64,000 nt of DNA from positions 124,001 through 188,000 of the forward strand of contig JAOAUZ010000002.1 of the NCBI GenBank assembly GCA_025464625.1, in the 5' to 3' direction. Origin of the DNA: Rickettsiales bacterium (GTDB taxonomy: Bacteria; Pseudomonadota; Alphaproteobacteria; Rickettsiales; SXRF01). A model generated the notes under the pieces. That model had not been told where the DNA came from, ran no database searches, and was given only the letters and a program-made list of their open reading frames with translations. Position numbers and translations under genes: made by a program. Shown piece by piece: positions 56,014 through 64,000 of this stretch (position 1 is the first letter of the stretch; each line of letters starts with the position of its first letter).

Positions 56014-56904
56014 TTGGTCAAGCACAATTTTATCTCATTTACTGCTTTATGCACGCTTGCGTTGTTGGTTTCGAGCTGCTCCAAATCAACTTCTTCGTCA
56101 TCTCCTGCTAATAAAGAAGTTAAGGAGAGTAAATCGTCTTCCGAAGAACCAAAGTACAACTTCAATACTGAGTCTGTAGTTGGCAAAAACACTGGAGAAA
56201 ATCCAGCTGAAGAAACAGCTACAACACAAGATAATACTCCACCTACTGAGCAAAAAACTTCAACAATAACAAAGCTAAAGAATATCAAGGAAGCTCCACC
56301 AGTTGGCTCGTATCAATTGCAGATAGGCGATACTATGGATGTTAAAGTGCGCCTTAATCCTGAGCTAAATGAACAGGTTATAGTGCCGCCAGATGGGTTG
56401 GTTTCCACCACCATGGCGGAAGATGTTATGGCTTATGGGCGCACAGTGAAAGAATTGCGTAAAGATCTTACAAGGCAATATGCTAAAGAATTAAATGACC
56501 CTCGCCTTTCGGTAATTATGCGTTCATTTGCGCCTAACCGTGTTTATGTGACTGGAGAAGTAACTCTACCTGGCGAATTTGTAACGGTTGGACCTAGCCT
56601 TACTTTGCTTCAGGCAATTGCACGCGCTGGTGGACTAAAAAACTCAGCAGATCCAGATAATATCATAGTTATACGCCACAAAAATGGCGAGGCTCCAGTT
56701 GCCTACACCGTTGATTACGAAGCCGCCCAGAGTGGTGCTGACCCATCAAGTGACGCTAAACTCGCTGCGTATGACGTAGTGTTTGTACCGCGCAGCGATG
56801 TTGCAGATGTTTATGTGTATTTCCAACAGTTTGTGCAGCAGTTCCTGCCACCATCTTTTGGTATGTCATATCAACTTAATCCACAGAACAATATTAATAG
56901 ATAA
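56014..56904 (+). CDS. polysaccharide export lipoprotein (Wza type)
   Basis: A 296-residue outer-membrane export protein. The leader ALCTLALLVSSCSKS contains a lipobox (VSSC, Cys at about residue 22), followed by a low-complexity Ser/Glu/Thr stretch. The Poly_export domain starts at YQLQIGDTMDVKVRLNPELN and contains SLBB-like repeats (NRVYVTGEVTLPGEFVTV, TLLQAIARAGGLKNSADPDN). The start is TTG; no ATG precedes the leader. It is directly followed by the Wzc-like gene, the stop and start overlapping by one base. Confidence 0.88.
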   Translation: MVKHNFISFTALCTLALLVSSCSKSTSSSSPANKEVKESKSSSEEPKYNFNTESVVGKNTGENPAEETATTQDNTPPTEQKTSTITKLKNIKEAPPVGSYQLQIGDTMDVKVRLNPELNEQVIVPPDGLVSTTMAEDVMAYGRTVKELRKDLTRQYAKELNDPRLSVIMRSFAPNRVYVTGEVTLPGEFVTVGPSLTLLQAIARAGGLKNSADPDNIIVIRHKNGEAPVAYTVDYEAAQSGADPSSDAKLAAYDVVFVPRSDVADVYVYFQQFVQQFLPPSFGMSYQLNPQNNINR

Positions 56905-58607
56905 TGGAAGATACATTTAGTATACGCGACATAATAGCCGCATTCTTTCGCCAATTTAGAATATTTTTTCTAGTATTTTTAGGCGCGGTCTCGGTTGGGC
57001 TGTTGACTATAATTATTGCTACGCCCATGTATCAGGCATCTGGAAGCGTGCTAGTAAAGTTCGGGGCTGATGCCGATGCTAGGGTGAATAATCCTGCGGG
57101 AAATCAGTACACTTCAACGGTAGATCGTCGTGAGATTATGCAGTCTAATCTCGATATTCTCCAGAGTCATGATCTGCTTAAAATGGTAATGGAAAAAATA
57201 GGTATAGAGCGTATATATCCTGGCATTACGGAACAAGTTGGAAGTAACGATTCTCCGCTGGAAGTTGCGATTTATATGATGGAACGTAAACACTTAACCA
57301 TCAAATCAAGCCAACAAAGCAATGTTATTGACATTAGTGTACTTAATTCTAATCCAGAAATCGCCGCAGAAATTGTAAGTAATATACAAACCATTTTTAT
57401 TGCTCGCCAATTAGAGATATTCAACAAACCGCAAACAACCTTTTTACAAGAGCAAGTTACTCTCGCTGAAGAGCGTTTAAATAAATCTCAAAAAGCACTT
57501 CGTGATTTTAAGGCGTCTGTGGGTATGTCTTCAATCGAGGAAGAATTAAATGAGCTGTTAAAGCAAAAAAGCAGTGCTGCAAGCGTTGCCTTTCAGGCAG
57601 TTGATGATGCTCAAAATAAACTTGCTGAACTGCGCGATAAAGAAACAGAAATGCTTTCTACCTACAAATCAGACAGCGCTCCTCTAATCACTATAAGAAA
57701 ATCTATTGCTGAAGCTGAACGGCAATTGCGCGAACGGCAGGATAGCCTCAATTCTAAAAATGGCACGCTATCTGAACAAACATTGGGAATAAATAAACGT
57801 ATAACCAAGCTAGAAGAGCAACGTAATCGTTATAATGATTTGGTACGACAGGTACAGGTTGATGAAACTAGTTATAAAAATTATCTCGCACGCAGTGAGG
57901 AAGCTCGTGTAAATGAAAATCTTGGTGAGAAAAAAATTACTAGTATTTCAGTGGTGGATTCTCCTAGCATACCAGTCAAGCCGACTACTCCTCGTAAGAA
58001 GCTGACTTTACTTATCTCAATGCTCGCTGGCGGTGTGCTGGGTGTCATCTGTGTGTTAATTCGTGAAATATTTGATGAAAGTTTTAGAACTCCTAAACAG
58101 CTTAGTGAAACTCTTGGGCTGCCAGTCCTTACCAGTTTTCCAAAAAAAGATGGGGCAATGCAGCTTTTCAATAATATTGAACATTTGCTTGCTAACGTCC
58201 CTCAGCCTGTCATCCAGTTTGTTAGCAGCTATGAAGGTGAAGGGGTGGATGATATAGCTATTGATTTGGCGAATTTGGCAACGCAACAAGGAAAAAATGT
58301 GCTGCTGGTAAACACAGAAAAATTGCAAAAAGATTTTGCACAGATTCATTTTGAATTTACCAAAAACCACAATAACAGCTGGACGATTATTACAAGCTCT
58401 GGAATGCTGAACAGTGAATTAGGGCAATCACTCGCTAAACTGGCAAGTGGTAGTGTTATGGTGGTTGAGGCAGAACGTACGCGTGCGCCAGTGGCTAGTG
58501 AAGTAAAACGCTTGATCGAATCGTTAGGCGGAAAAGTAATAGGCGGCGTTCTAGTTAAAAGGCAGATGTATATCCCTGCGTGGATATATAACAGGCTCTA
58601 TAAATAA
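56904..58607 (+). CDS. Wzz/Wzc-like chain-length protein with degenerate ATPase
   Basis: A 567-residue inner-membrane protein. It has a Wzz domain with two helices (about residues 18-40 and 368-390), a long coiled-coil middle (about 160-330), a proline-rich transition (SIPVKPTTPRKKL) and a C-terminal domain with the fold of Wzc/BY-kinase. The Walker A position reads SSYEGEGVDDIAID where family members have EGKST, so Lys and Ser/Thr are lost, and no Tyr cluster is present at the end. It probably controls polymer length without kinase activity. The ATG overlaps the wza stop. Confidence 0.85.
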   Translation: MEDTFSIRDIIAAFFRQFRIFFLVFLGAVSVGLLTIIIATPMYQASGSVLVKFGADADARVNNPAGNQYTSTVDRREIMQSNLDILQSHDLLKMVMEKIGIERIYPGITEQVGSNDSPLEVAIYMMERKHLTIKSSQQSNVIDISVLNSNPEIAAEIVSNIQTIFIARQLEIFNKPQTTFLQEQVTLAEERLNKSQKALRDFKASVGMSSIEEELNELLKQKSSAASVAFQAVDDAQNKLAELRDKETEMLSTYKSDSAPLITIRKSIAEAERQLRERQDSLNSKNGTLSEQTLGINKRITKLEEQRNRYNDLVRQVQVDETSYKNYLARSEEARVNENLGEKKITSISVVDSPSIPVKPTTPRKKLTLLISMLAGGVLGVICVLIREIFDESFRTPKQLSETLGLPVLTSFPKKDGAMQLFNNIEHLLANVPQPVIQFVSSYEGEGVDDIAIDLANLATQQGKNVLLVNTEKLQKDFAQIHFEFTKNHNNSWTIITSSGMLNSELGQSLAKLASGSVMVVEAERTRAPVASEVKRLIESLGGKVIGGVLVKRQMYIPAWIYNRLYK

Positions 58608-58628
58608 TCATATTTCGTAGCATTCGTT

Positions 58629-59828
58629 ATGCACGTCCTTATTGCTAACAACATATACCCTCCAATCATGGCTGGTGGTGCCGAGCTAATAGTTGCGATG
58701 CTTGCTGAAAGACTTGTGCAACGCGGTCATCGTGTAACGGTGGTTTCTACCTGTTCACCAAATTCTGAACCATATCCTGTAGAAATCCGTAATGGCGTAG
58801 AAGTCATAAGGTTTTTCCCAAAAAATATTTATTGGCACTGGGAACGCGGTGACAGACGCGGTTATGAAAAAGCTCTCTGGCATTTGCGCGATGCTTGGAA
58901 CACAGATGCAGGAAACAGATTCAAGCAGATTCTTGCTGAACACAAACCTGATGTTCTGCACACCCATTTAATTGATGGTATGTCAGCCATATTATGGCGA
59001 AAAGCTAAACAGGCGGGAGTTCCTGTTATCCACACAGCCCATGATTATCACTTACTTTGCCCGCGCGCCTTACTGCTTACAAAATCACTAAAAATATGTA
59101 CTGATCCGCAGCTCGGATGCCGTATCTATCGTGGCTGGCATATTAGAACTACTAAAGATATCGATCTTTTCTGTAGCCCATCGCAATTTCTGATAAATAA
59201 ACATATTGAAGCTGGATTAATGGCAAAAGCAACAGCTGTTATGCGTAATGGAATTGTTCTGCCAACAAATATTGACAAAAAACAGACCGAAATAAAAATA
59301 AAAAAATTTATATTTGCGGCGAGGCTTACCATTGAAAAAGGTTGTGAAGTTTTGCTCGAGGCTCTGAAATTACTCCCTGCTGATTTGCAGTTTGAATTTT
59401 CTATTGCTGGCAAGGGTGATTATGCCGAAAAATTTATGAGTCTAGCTGCAAATGATAAACGCATCCGTTATATTGGCTATATAAGTGGCGAAGAAAAAGA
59501 TGCTGCTTTCAAAAATTCTGATTGGCTACTGATACCATCTTTGTGGTATGAAAATGCACCCGTAGTGATTGTCGAGGCGGCTGCTTATGGTATGGGAGTT
59601 ATAGGCAGCAATATTGGGGCAATCCCAGAATTTGTGCATCATGAAAAAACTGGATTATTATTTGAAGCAGGAAATGCAAGATCACTGGCAGATGCAATTA
59701 TTCGTGCAGTTAGCGATAAACAAATCCTACAAAATTTAGAGCAATACACTGCTCCACTTCTTGCTAACTCCAGTGTAGATAATATGGTGGACGGCTATCT
59801 GAAACATTATGAGAGCATAAGGAAATAA
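58629..59828 (+). CDS. family 4 glycosyltransferase
   Basis: A 399-residue GT-B enzyme. Signatures are NIYPPIMAGGAELIVAMLAE, the domain switch FIFAARLTIEKGCEVLLEAL and SLWYENAPVVIVEAAAYGMG. A Cys-containing segment (LLCPRALLLTKSLKICTDPQ) lies in the N-terminal domain. It lies 21 bases after the Wzc-like gene and two bases before galE, so it belongs to the rightward export operon. Confidence 0.9.
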   Translation: MHVLIANNIYPPIMAGGAELIVAMLAERLVQRGHRVTVVSTCSPNSEPYPVEIRNGVEVIRFFPKNIYWHWERGDRRGYEKALWHLRDAWNTDAGNRFKQILAEHKPDVLHTHLIDGMSAILWRKAKQAGVPVIHTAHDYHLLCPRALLLTKSLKICTDPQLGCRIYRGWHIRTTKDIDLFCSPSQFLINKHIEAGLMAKATAVMRNGIVLPTNIDKKQTEIKIKKFIFAARLTIEKGCEVLLEALKLLPADLQFEFSIAGKGDYAEKFMSLAANDKRIRYIGYISGEEKDAAFKNSDWLLIPSLWYENAPVVIVEAAAYGMGVIGSNIGAIPEFVHHEKTGLLFEAGNARSLADAIIRAVSDKQILQNLEQYTAPLLANSSVDNMVDGYLKHYESIRK

Positions 59829-59830
59829 TC

Positions 59831-60802
59831 ATGAAAAAATCTGTTCTGGTCGTAGGCGGTGCTGGATATATCGGTTCACATGTTTGTAAAACATTGGATG
59901 CTGCTGGCTACCACCCAGTGGTACTGGACAATCTCTGCACTGGTTATCGCCATTTTGTACGTTGGGGAGAACTGGTACAAGCATCGGTTTCAGATATCGA
60001 TATCGTGGCAAGTACTGTAAAAAAATATAATATCGAAGCCGTAATTGATTTGGCTGGTTCGATAGAAGTTGCAGAATCCGTTGCCAATCCAATAAAATAT
60101 TACGAGAACAATTTCGCCTGCAAACTATCTTTCCTGCAAGCATTAAAGCAAAATGGCGTTAAAGCTTTTGTGTTTTCCTCAACTGCTGCTGTATATGGCG
60201 AACCAGAGATAGTGCCAATCCCTGAATCACACAGAAAAAATCCTAAAAACCCTTATGGATGGTCAAAATTTTTATTTGAGCAACTGCTCTCTGATTTTTA
60301 TAATGCAGGTGGAATTCCTTGGATGGCGCTGCGCTATTTTAATGCTGCTGGCGCATCTTTCGATGGAGATATTGGTGAAAGCCATGAACCTGAATCACAT
60401 CTTATTCCTCGTGCCTGCTTCGCTGCACTAGGTAGGGCACCTGCGCTCGATGTTTACGGCAATGATTACCCAACACCAGATGGTACAGCAATTCGTGATT
60501 ATATTCATGTTATGGATCTAGCCAGCGCACATATTCTGGCATTCGAAGCTCTATTATCTGGAAAATCTCCAGCAGCCTATAATTTAGGAAATGGCGCAGG
60601 AAATTCTATTCAAGATATACTTGCTAGTTTTACTAAACTAGGACATCCTGTGCCACATTCTTTTAAACCACGACGTGCTGGTGACCCTGCACGATTAGTT
60701 GCTGATAATAGTTTAGCTAAAAAAGAACTAGGCTTCAAACCACTCTATGGTGACATAGACAAAATCATAGGTTCAGCCTACAGTTGGCATGAGAAAAATT
60801 GA
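59831..60802 (+). CDS. galE: UDP-glucose 4-epimerase
   Basis: GalE interconverts UDP-glucose and UDP-galactose for glycan synthesis. The 323-residue SDR protein has the NAD motif VVGGAGYIGSHVCKTL, the catalytic Ser/Tyr-x3-Lys in FSSTAAVYGEPE and NPYGWSKFLFEQLL, and the substrate loop RYFNAAGASFDGDIGE. DYIHVMDLASAHI and the C-terminal RAGDPARLVADNSLAK segment are typical. AAGGAAA precedes the ATG. It supplies the polysaccharide locus. Confidence 0.95.
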   Translation: MKKSVLVVGGAGYIGSHVCKTLDAAGYHPVVLDNLCTGYRHFVRWGELVQASVSDIDIVASTVKKYNIEAVIDLAGSIEVAESVANPIKYYENNFACKLSFLQALKQNGVKAFVFSSTAAVYGEPEIVPIPESHRKNPKNPYGWSKFLFEQLLSDFYNAGGIPWMALRYFNAAGASFDGDIGESHEPESHLIPRACFAALGRAPALDVYGNDYPTPDGTAIRDYIHVMDLASAHILAFEALLSGKSPAAYNLGNGAGNSIQDILASFTKLGHPVPHSFKPRRAGDPARLVADNSLAKKELGFKPLYGDIDKIIGSAYSWHEKN

Positions 60803-60936
60803 ATAAAAATTGATGTTTATTCAAGGCAAAAGCCGTAATTAATTTAATTTTAGTTAACATCTTTGTGCTTTAATGACACTATAAGTTAATATATATGTGC
60901 ATTCTTTGTTAAACATTTTAAAGCGTGAGAATATTT

Positions 60937-62172
60937 ATGACCATCATGAAAAAAACTAAACTTTCTTTACTTTCTCTTTCAGCATTGATGATAACCACTG
61001 CTACACCAGCTGCTGCTGTTCCCATTGTTCCAACAGAAAATGTTCTAAGGGGATATTTCGGTGTAAATTTACACATGGATAATTGCTGTGGTGATTATAC
61101 CGACGTAAATAAAGTAATAAGCAGGCTCCAATACATAGGTGCGCGCAGAGTTAGAGATTGGCCAAACAACGATGGTCTAGTTAATAAATGGCTTGCCATA
61201 CGCGCAGCAACTGGCGTTACATTCCACGCATCTATGTCACAATCATCACCAGATGGTCAGAGGAGAGCCCTCACTCGCACCCAAAATTGGATTAGAACCT
61301 ACCCTGGTCTTATTGACGTTATTGAAGGAACCAATGAACCAGATACAGCACCTGCTGCGGCAATTGGTGCATCACTTGCAGACTCAGCGCGCTTCCAAAC
61401 AGACGTATATAATGCTGGGGTCGGCTTGGGTGTAAAGGTTGACCAACTCAGCGTTGGGGCTGGATGGACAGCCCCACTATGGGAAGGAAATTACAAAAAT
61501 TTTGGAAAGCCTCCCGCTCAATTTGGCAATGCCCATACTTATCCAAACCCTGGTGTTATACCTTCTGCAGCACTTAAACGCATTGGGGATCTAGCTGCCT
61601 ATTCTGTAGATGGCAAGCCAGTTGATCACACTGAATTTGGTATTATGCAATCGACAAAGCAAACTGATGACGTAAACAGTGCCTTCATGCACATGGCTCC
61701 GTTCAGTGCCTATCTACTTGGTAGCGCAGGGCTATCTGTTTACGCACTAACAGATGATTCAACGAACGTGGTCGGATTTTACAAAATGGATGGTACGAAA
61801 AGAGCATTTGCTGATTACTGGCACTATACTACACAGCTCCTTTCCGATCCTAACGGTAAAAATCTTCATTCGGGAAATGTCAATATAACCTTTACTAACC
61901 AGAAAGCTGCTGGTGTAGCACCTGCTGGTATCAAAAACGTGGTTATGTATAAATCAAATAAGTCAATCTGGATTGCAACATATGACGAGGAAAAACCAGG
62001 AGCGGCAGCTGGGTCTCAAACCATAAAATTTAATAAAGCCTACCCATATGTAAGGGTATGGGACGGCCGCACTGGTCTGCTAGTAAATAGCTTCAGAAAT
62101 ATAAGTACCCTGAATATTAACCTACCTATAAACCATGTATTTCTTGTGGAATTATCAGGATCGGCATCATAA
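60937..62172 (+). CDS. secreted glycoside-hydrolase-like protein
   Basis: A 411-residue exported protein. The signal peptide (residues about 4-26, ending in PAAAVP) leads to a TIM-barrel of clan GH-A type: a likely acid/base Glu in VIEGTNEPDTA and a likely nucleophile Glu in VDHTEFGIMQS, with a Trp/Tyr-rich barrel (GARRVRDWPNNDG, FGNAHTYPNPG). A beta-sandwich-like end follows (KAYPYVRVWDGRTGLLVNSF). The GH family is not certain. It may trim or modify the exopolysaccharide made by the neighbours. The ATG at 60937 was preferred over an in-frame GTG at 60925. Confidence 0.7.
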   Translation: MTIMKKTKLSLLSLSALMITTATPAAAVPIVPTENVLRGYFGVNLHMDNCCGDYTDVNKVISRLQYIGARRVRDWPNNDGLVNKWLAIRAATGVTFHASMSQSSPDGQRRALTRTQNWIRTYPGLIDVIEGTNEPDTAPAAAIGASLADSARFQTDVYNAGVGLGVKVDQLSVGAGWTAPLWEGNYKNFGKPPAQFGNAHTYPNPGVIPSAALKRIGDLAAYSVDGKPVDHTEFGIMQSTKQTDDVNSAFMHMAPFSAYLLGSAGLSVYALTDDSTNVVGFYKMDGTKRAFADYWHYTTQLLSDPNGKNLHSGNVNITFTNQKAAGVAPAGIKNVVMYKSNKSIWIATYDEEKPGAAAGSQTIKFNKAYPYVRVWDGRTGLLVNSFRNISTLNINLPINHVFLVELSGSAS

Positions 62173-62266
62173 TTAAGTGAAACTTAGTGTTTGGTTTATT
62201 GTTGCTTAATGTTTGTATGGTTAAATAAACTACTGCCATACAAACATTATTCTCTTGGTTCACATT

Positions 62267-62812
62267 ATGAATATACAAATGAAAATTGAAAATTTTGGAG
62301 AACTACAGGCTCGTTACCAGATGCTGCCGATGGCTAACCGAGCATCGGCGGTAATTTCTGATTCCGAGCCAGTTCTTACTGCTGCGCAGCACATTCTAAC
62401 CAACCTGTCGAAGCAACCTAAATTGCAGCAGGCAATTTCTAATTTAAGAACCAATACAGCAACAATTTCTAGAATCCGTGTCTCTGAAGCAAAAACCGCA
62501 CTGCTGGATGATTCTGTCGATTTTATAAAGGTCGCCAGTCAAAAATTAGAGATATGGCGTAAAACACTAGAAAATATCGCAACAGGTGATGCGAAAGCCA
62601 CTCTTGTAAAGGACAAATTGCCAGAACATCATTCCGTTGCCAGTGGCAGCGGATATTTGTCTCTGATAAAATTGATTATCATGGAGCTATCCAGCATTGA
62701 TAAAGACAATACATCAACCTACGACTCCATGCTCACGGAAATTCGTCGCTGCACCACCATCCTCAGCGATTGCGAATGTGCCTCTGAATTAAATAATGTG
62801 GTATTGCATTAG
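62267..62812 (+). CDS. hypothetical protein
   Basis: A 181-residue, mainly helical, soluble protein with no recognised motif, signal peptide or membrane segment. It has a CDECAS-like DCECAS end and many Ser/Thr. Starts MNIQMKIENFGELQARYQML; an in-frame TTG at 62255 is possible but less likely. It stands between the glycoside-hydrolase gene and kdsA; the stop lies inside the repeat element that precedes kdsA. I cannot assign a function. Confidence 0.5.
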   Translation: MNIQMKIENFGELQARYQMLPMANRASAVISDSEPVLTAAQHILTNLSKQPKLQQAISNLRTNTATISRIRVSEAKTALLDDSVDFIKVASQKLEIWRKTLENIATGDAKATLVKDKLPEHHSVASGSGYLSLIKLIIMELSSIDKDNTSTYDSMLTEIRRCTTILSDCECASELNNVVLH

Positions 62813-62894
62813 ATAACTAGATGGCTTGATAACTAGATTACTAAGTGCTATTACACTTTGCTATAATCATGTCATCTTATTATCTAGTCATCTA
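62811..62894. repeat. GATAAC/AGAT imperfect palindromic repeat before kdsA
   Basis: AGATAACTAGATGG and TGATAACTAGATTAC on the left face TTATTATCTAGTCATCTA on the right as an imperfect inverted repeat of GATAAC and TAGAT units, ending at the kdsA ATG. It resembles the element within ctaB at 37055. No Shine-Dalgarno lies in front of kdsA. Confidence 0.6.
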
Positions 62895-63725
62895 ATGTCC
62901 ACTATCCGCCATATATCCGCAGGAAATGTAACTTTTGGTAATGATTTGCCTTTTGTCCTCATTGCTGGTCCATGCCAAGTAGAAACCCGCGACCATACGT
63001 TATTTATGGCAGAAAAGCTGATAGATATTGCTGGGAAACTTGATATCCCCTTTATCTATAAATCTTCTTATGACAAAGCCAATCGCACCAGTATTGGTGG
63101 AAAACGGGGCTTGGGATTGCTCAAAACCTTACCAATTTTTGAAGAAATCCGCCGTGATTTGGGAGTTGCTGTTCTTACTGATGTTCACACCGAAGAACAA
63201 TGCGAGATAGTCGCCCCTTATGTTGATATATTACAGATTCCTGCATTTTTGTGCCGTCAGACAGACATGCTCCTTGCCGCTGCAAAAACTGGGAAAGTCA
63301 TTAATATCAAAAAAGGGCAGTTTCTCGCTCCGTGGGACATGAAAAATGTTGTCGATAAGATGGATTATGCTGGTAACTCCAACGTTATACTCACCGAACG
63401 TGGTGTTAGTTTTGGCTATAACACTCTGGTCACTGATATGCGCGCACTACCTATTATGGCAGAAACTGGCTGTCCAATAGTAATAGATGCCACCCACAGC
63501 GTGCAACAACCTGGGGGACAGGGCAAAGCATCAGGCGGGGATCGGCGCTTCGTGCCGACTATTGCTAAAGCTGCTGTTGCAGTGGGTGTGGCTGGAGTAT
63601 TCATGGAAACCCACCAAGACCCAGACAACGCGCCATCCGACGGCCCTAACATGGTCAAGCTGGAAGATATGGAAACTCTGCTGAAGCAACTGAAAGAGTA
63701 CGATAAGATAGCCAAGGTTTTATAA
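62895..63725 (+). CDS. kdsA: 3-deoxy-8-phosphooctulonate (KDO-8-P) synthase
   Basis: KdsA condenses arabinose 5-phosphate and PEP to KDO-8-P for lipopolysaccharide. The 276-residue form has the class I/II DAHP-synthase fold with [45 protein letters not shown] and [20 protein letters not shown], and the C-terminal [17 protein letters not shown]. The open frame continues upstream through a repeat element ([12 protein letters not shown]) to a TTG at 62826; the ATG at 62895 gives the usual length. The lack of a ribosome-binding site makes the start uncertain. Confidence 0.93.
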   Translation: MSTIRHISAGNVTFGNDLPFVLIAGPCQVETRDHTLFMAEKLIDIAGKLDIPFIYKSSYDKANRTSIGGKRGLGLLKTLPIFEEIRRDLGVAVLTDVHTEEQCEIVAPYVDILQIPAFLCRQTDMLLAAAKTGKVINIKKGQFLAPWDMKNVVDKMDYAGNSNVILTERGVSFGYNTLVTDMRALPIMAETGCPIVIDATHSVQQPGGQGKASGGDRRFVPTIAKAAVAVGVAGVFMETHQDPDNAPSDGPNMVKLEDMETLLKQLKEYDKIAKVL

Positions 63726-64000
63726 CTACACTTCTTTAGGCTGGAGTTTCTGAATCGAGCTATACATAAACCAAAATAACACTATTTGGGCGAAGGCTTG
63801 GCTTACGCTGTAAATCAATATTCCCTGTTCTGGCTCAAGTTTATACACATAGCTGAATAAAAACCCGCCAGTTATCAGAACAAATCTTCCGAATTCCCAT
63901 ATTGCCGTCAGCAACTGTTTTTCCATAATCTGCAAGGTATGTTGAACCGCAACGATAACCATTTGTGGAAGGTAGCAGATGCTGAGGATATTTATATAAA
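63726..64000 (-). CDS. flippase/polysaccharide biosynthesis-like protein (C-terminal part)
   Basis: The frame is open to the right edge, so only the last 91 residues are present. They include three hydrophobic helices (for example LITGGFLFSYVY and AFAQIVLFWFMY) separated by charged loops (QIMEKQLLTAIWEFGR). This pattern fits the C-terminal helices of MOP-type polysaccharide flippases (Wzx). An in-frame ATG at 63962 is probably internal. The stop abuts the convergent kdsA gene. Confidence 0.55.
   Translation of the reverse strand, partial: YINILSICYLPQMVIVAVQHTLQIMEKQLLTAIWEFGRFVLITGGFLFSYVYKLEPEQGILIYSVSQAFAQIVLFWFMYSSIQKLQPKEV

Noticed and set aside
62811-62894. CRISPR-like repeat
   Set aside because: The units are short, irregular and partly inverted, without equal spacers; no cas genes are present.

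Overview
The window is 64 kb of chromosome from a low-GC (estimated by eye at about 40%) alphaproteobacterium. The class call rests on an NDUFA12-type complex I subunit, the mlaD/DUF2155 pair beside it, the ctaC-ctaD-ctaB cytochrome oxidase order, RpoD with a long acidic insert, and FtsZ with a long C-terminal tail. Flagellar genes, PilT/PilU, an Flp pilin, de novo purine and pyrimidine genes, citramalate synthase and a large exopolysaccharide locus suggest a metabolically competent, motile, surface-active bacterium and not a reduced obligate endosymbiont. The order cannot be fixed from sequence reading alone. No rRNA, CRISPR array, transposase, integrase or phage gene was seen.

Layout. 1-4.2 kb: a leftward operon radA-cvpA-DUF1189-purF (purF runs off the left edge). 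4.3-7.1 kb: an acetyltransferase, an unknown membrane protein and a MetH-like protein that stops before the cobalamin domains. 7.1-9.3 kb: a leftward pair of a saccharopine-dehydrogenase/DUF4166 fusion and a DCC-family thiol protein. 9.4-14.6 kb: carA and carB with a complete MNT/HEPN (type VII-like) toxin-antitoxin pair packed between them. 14.7-18.0 kb: greA, a pterin dehydratase, flgB-flgC-fliE, a palindromic repeat, fliQ and rsmA. 18.1-26.4 kb: a degenerate CbiB/CobD-like protein, a patatin, an orphan histidine kinase, pilU-pilT, an OstA-like/TPR fusion and a small secreted protein. 26.5-35.9 kb: pyrD, then leftward DUF2155, mlaD, TPM, lemA, NDUFA12 and rpoD; an Flp pilin gene sits inverted between rpoD and dnaG; a zinc metallopeptidase follows.

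35.9-39.6 kb: the leftward cytochrome c oxidase cluster (ctaC, ctaD, ctaB and two short membrane ORFs). 39.8-41.7 kb: tldD, three 11-bp-phased TTACAG repeats and a 56-residue Cys/Gly-containing peptide gene with its own strong terminator. 41.7-49.9 kb: lpdA and odhB (2-oxoglutarate dehydrogenase parts), cimA-trmJ, a prepilin-like gene after ftsZ, and rpmE. A CAU tRNA follows at 50.0 kb. 50.2-63 kb: a divergent surface-polysaccharide locus. Leftward are a Wzy/WaaL-like polymerase or ligase, two glycosyltransferases, a pyruvyltransferase-family protein and a fatty acid desaturase. Rightward are Wza, a Wzc-like protein with a degenerate ATPase, a glycosyltransferase, GalE and a secreted glycoside-hydrolase-like protein. 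kdsA and a truncated flippase-like gene close the window.

The main candidates for something not yet described are the MNT/HEPN pair inside carAB, a palindromic GATAAC/AGAT repeat family that has entered the 5' ends of ctaB and kdsA in frame, the OstA-TPR fusion, and the small peptide gene beside tldD.
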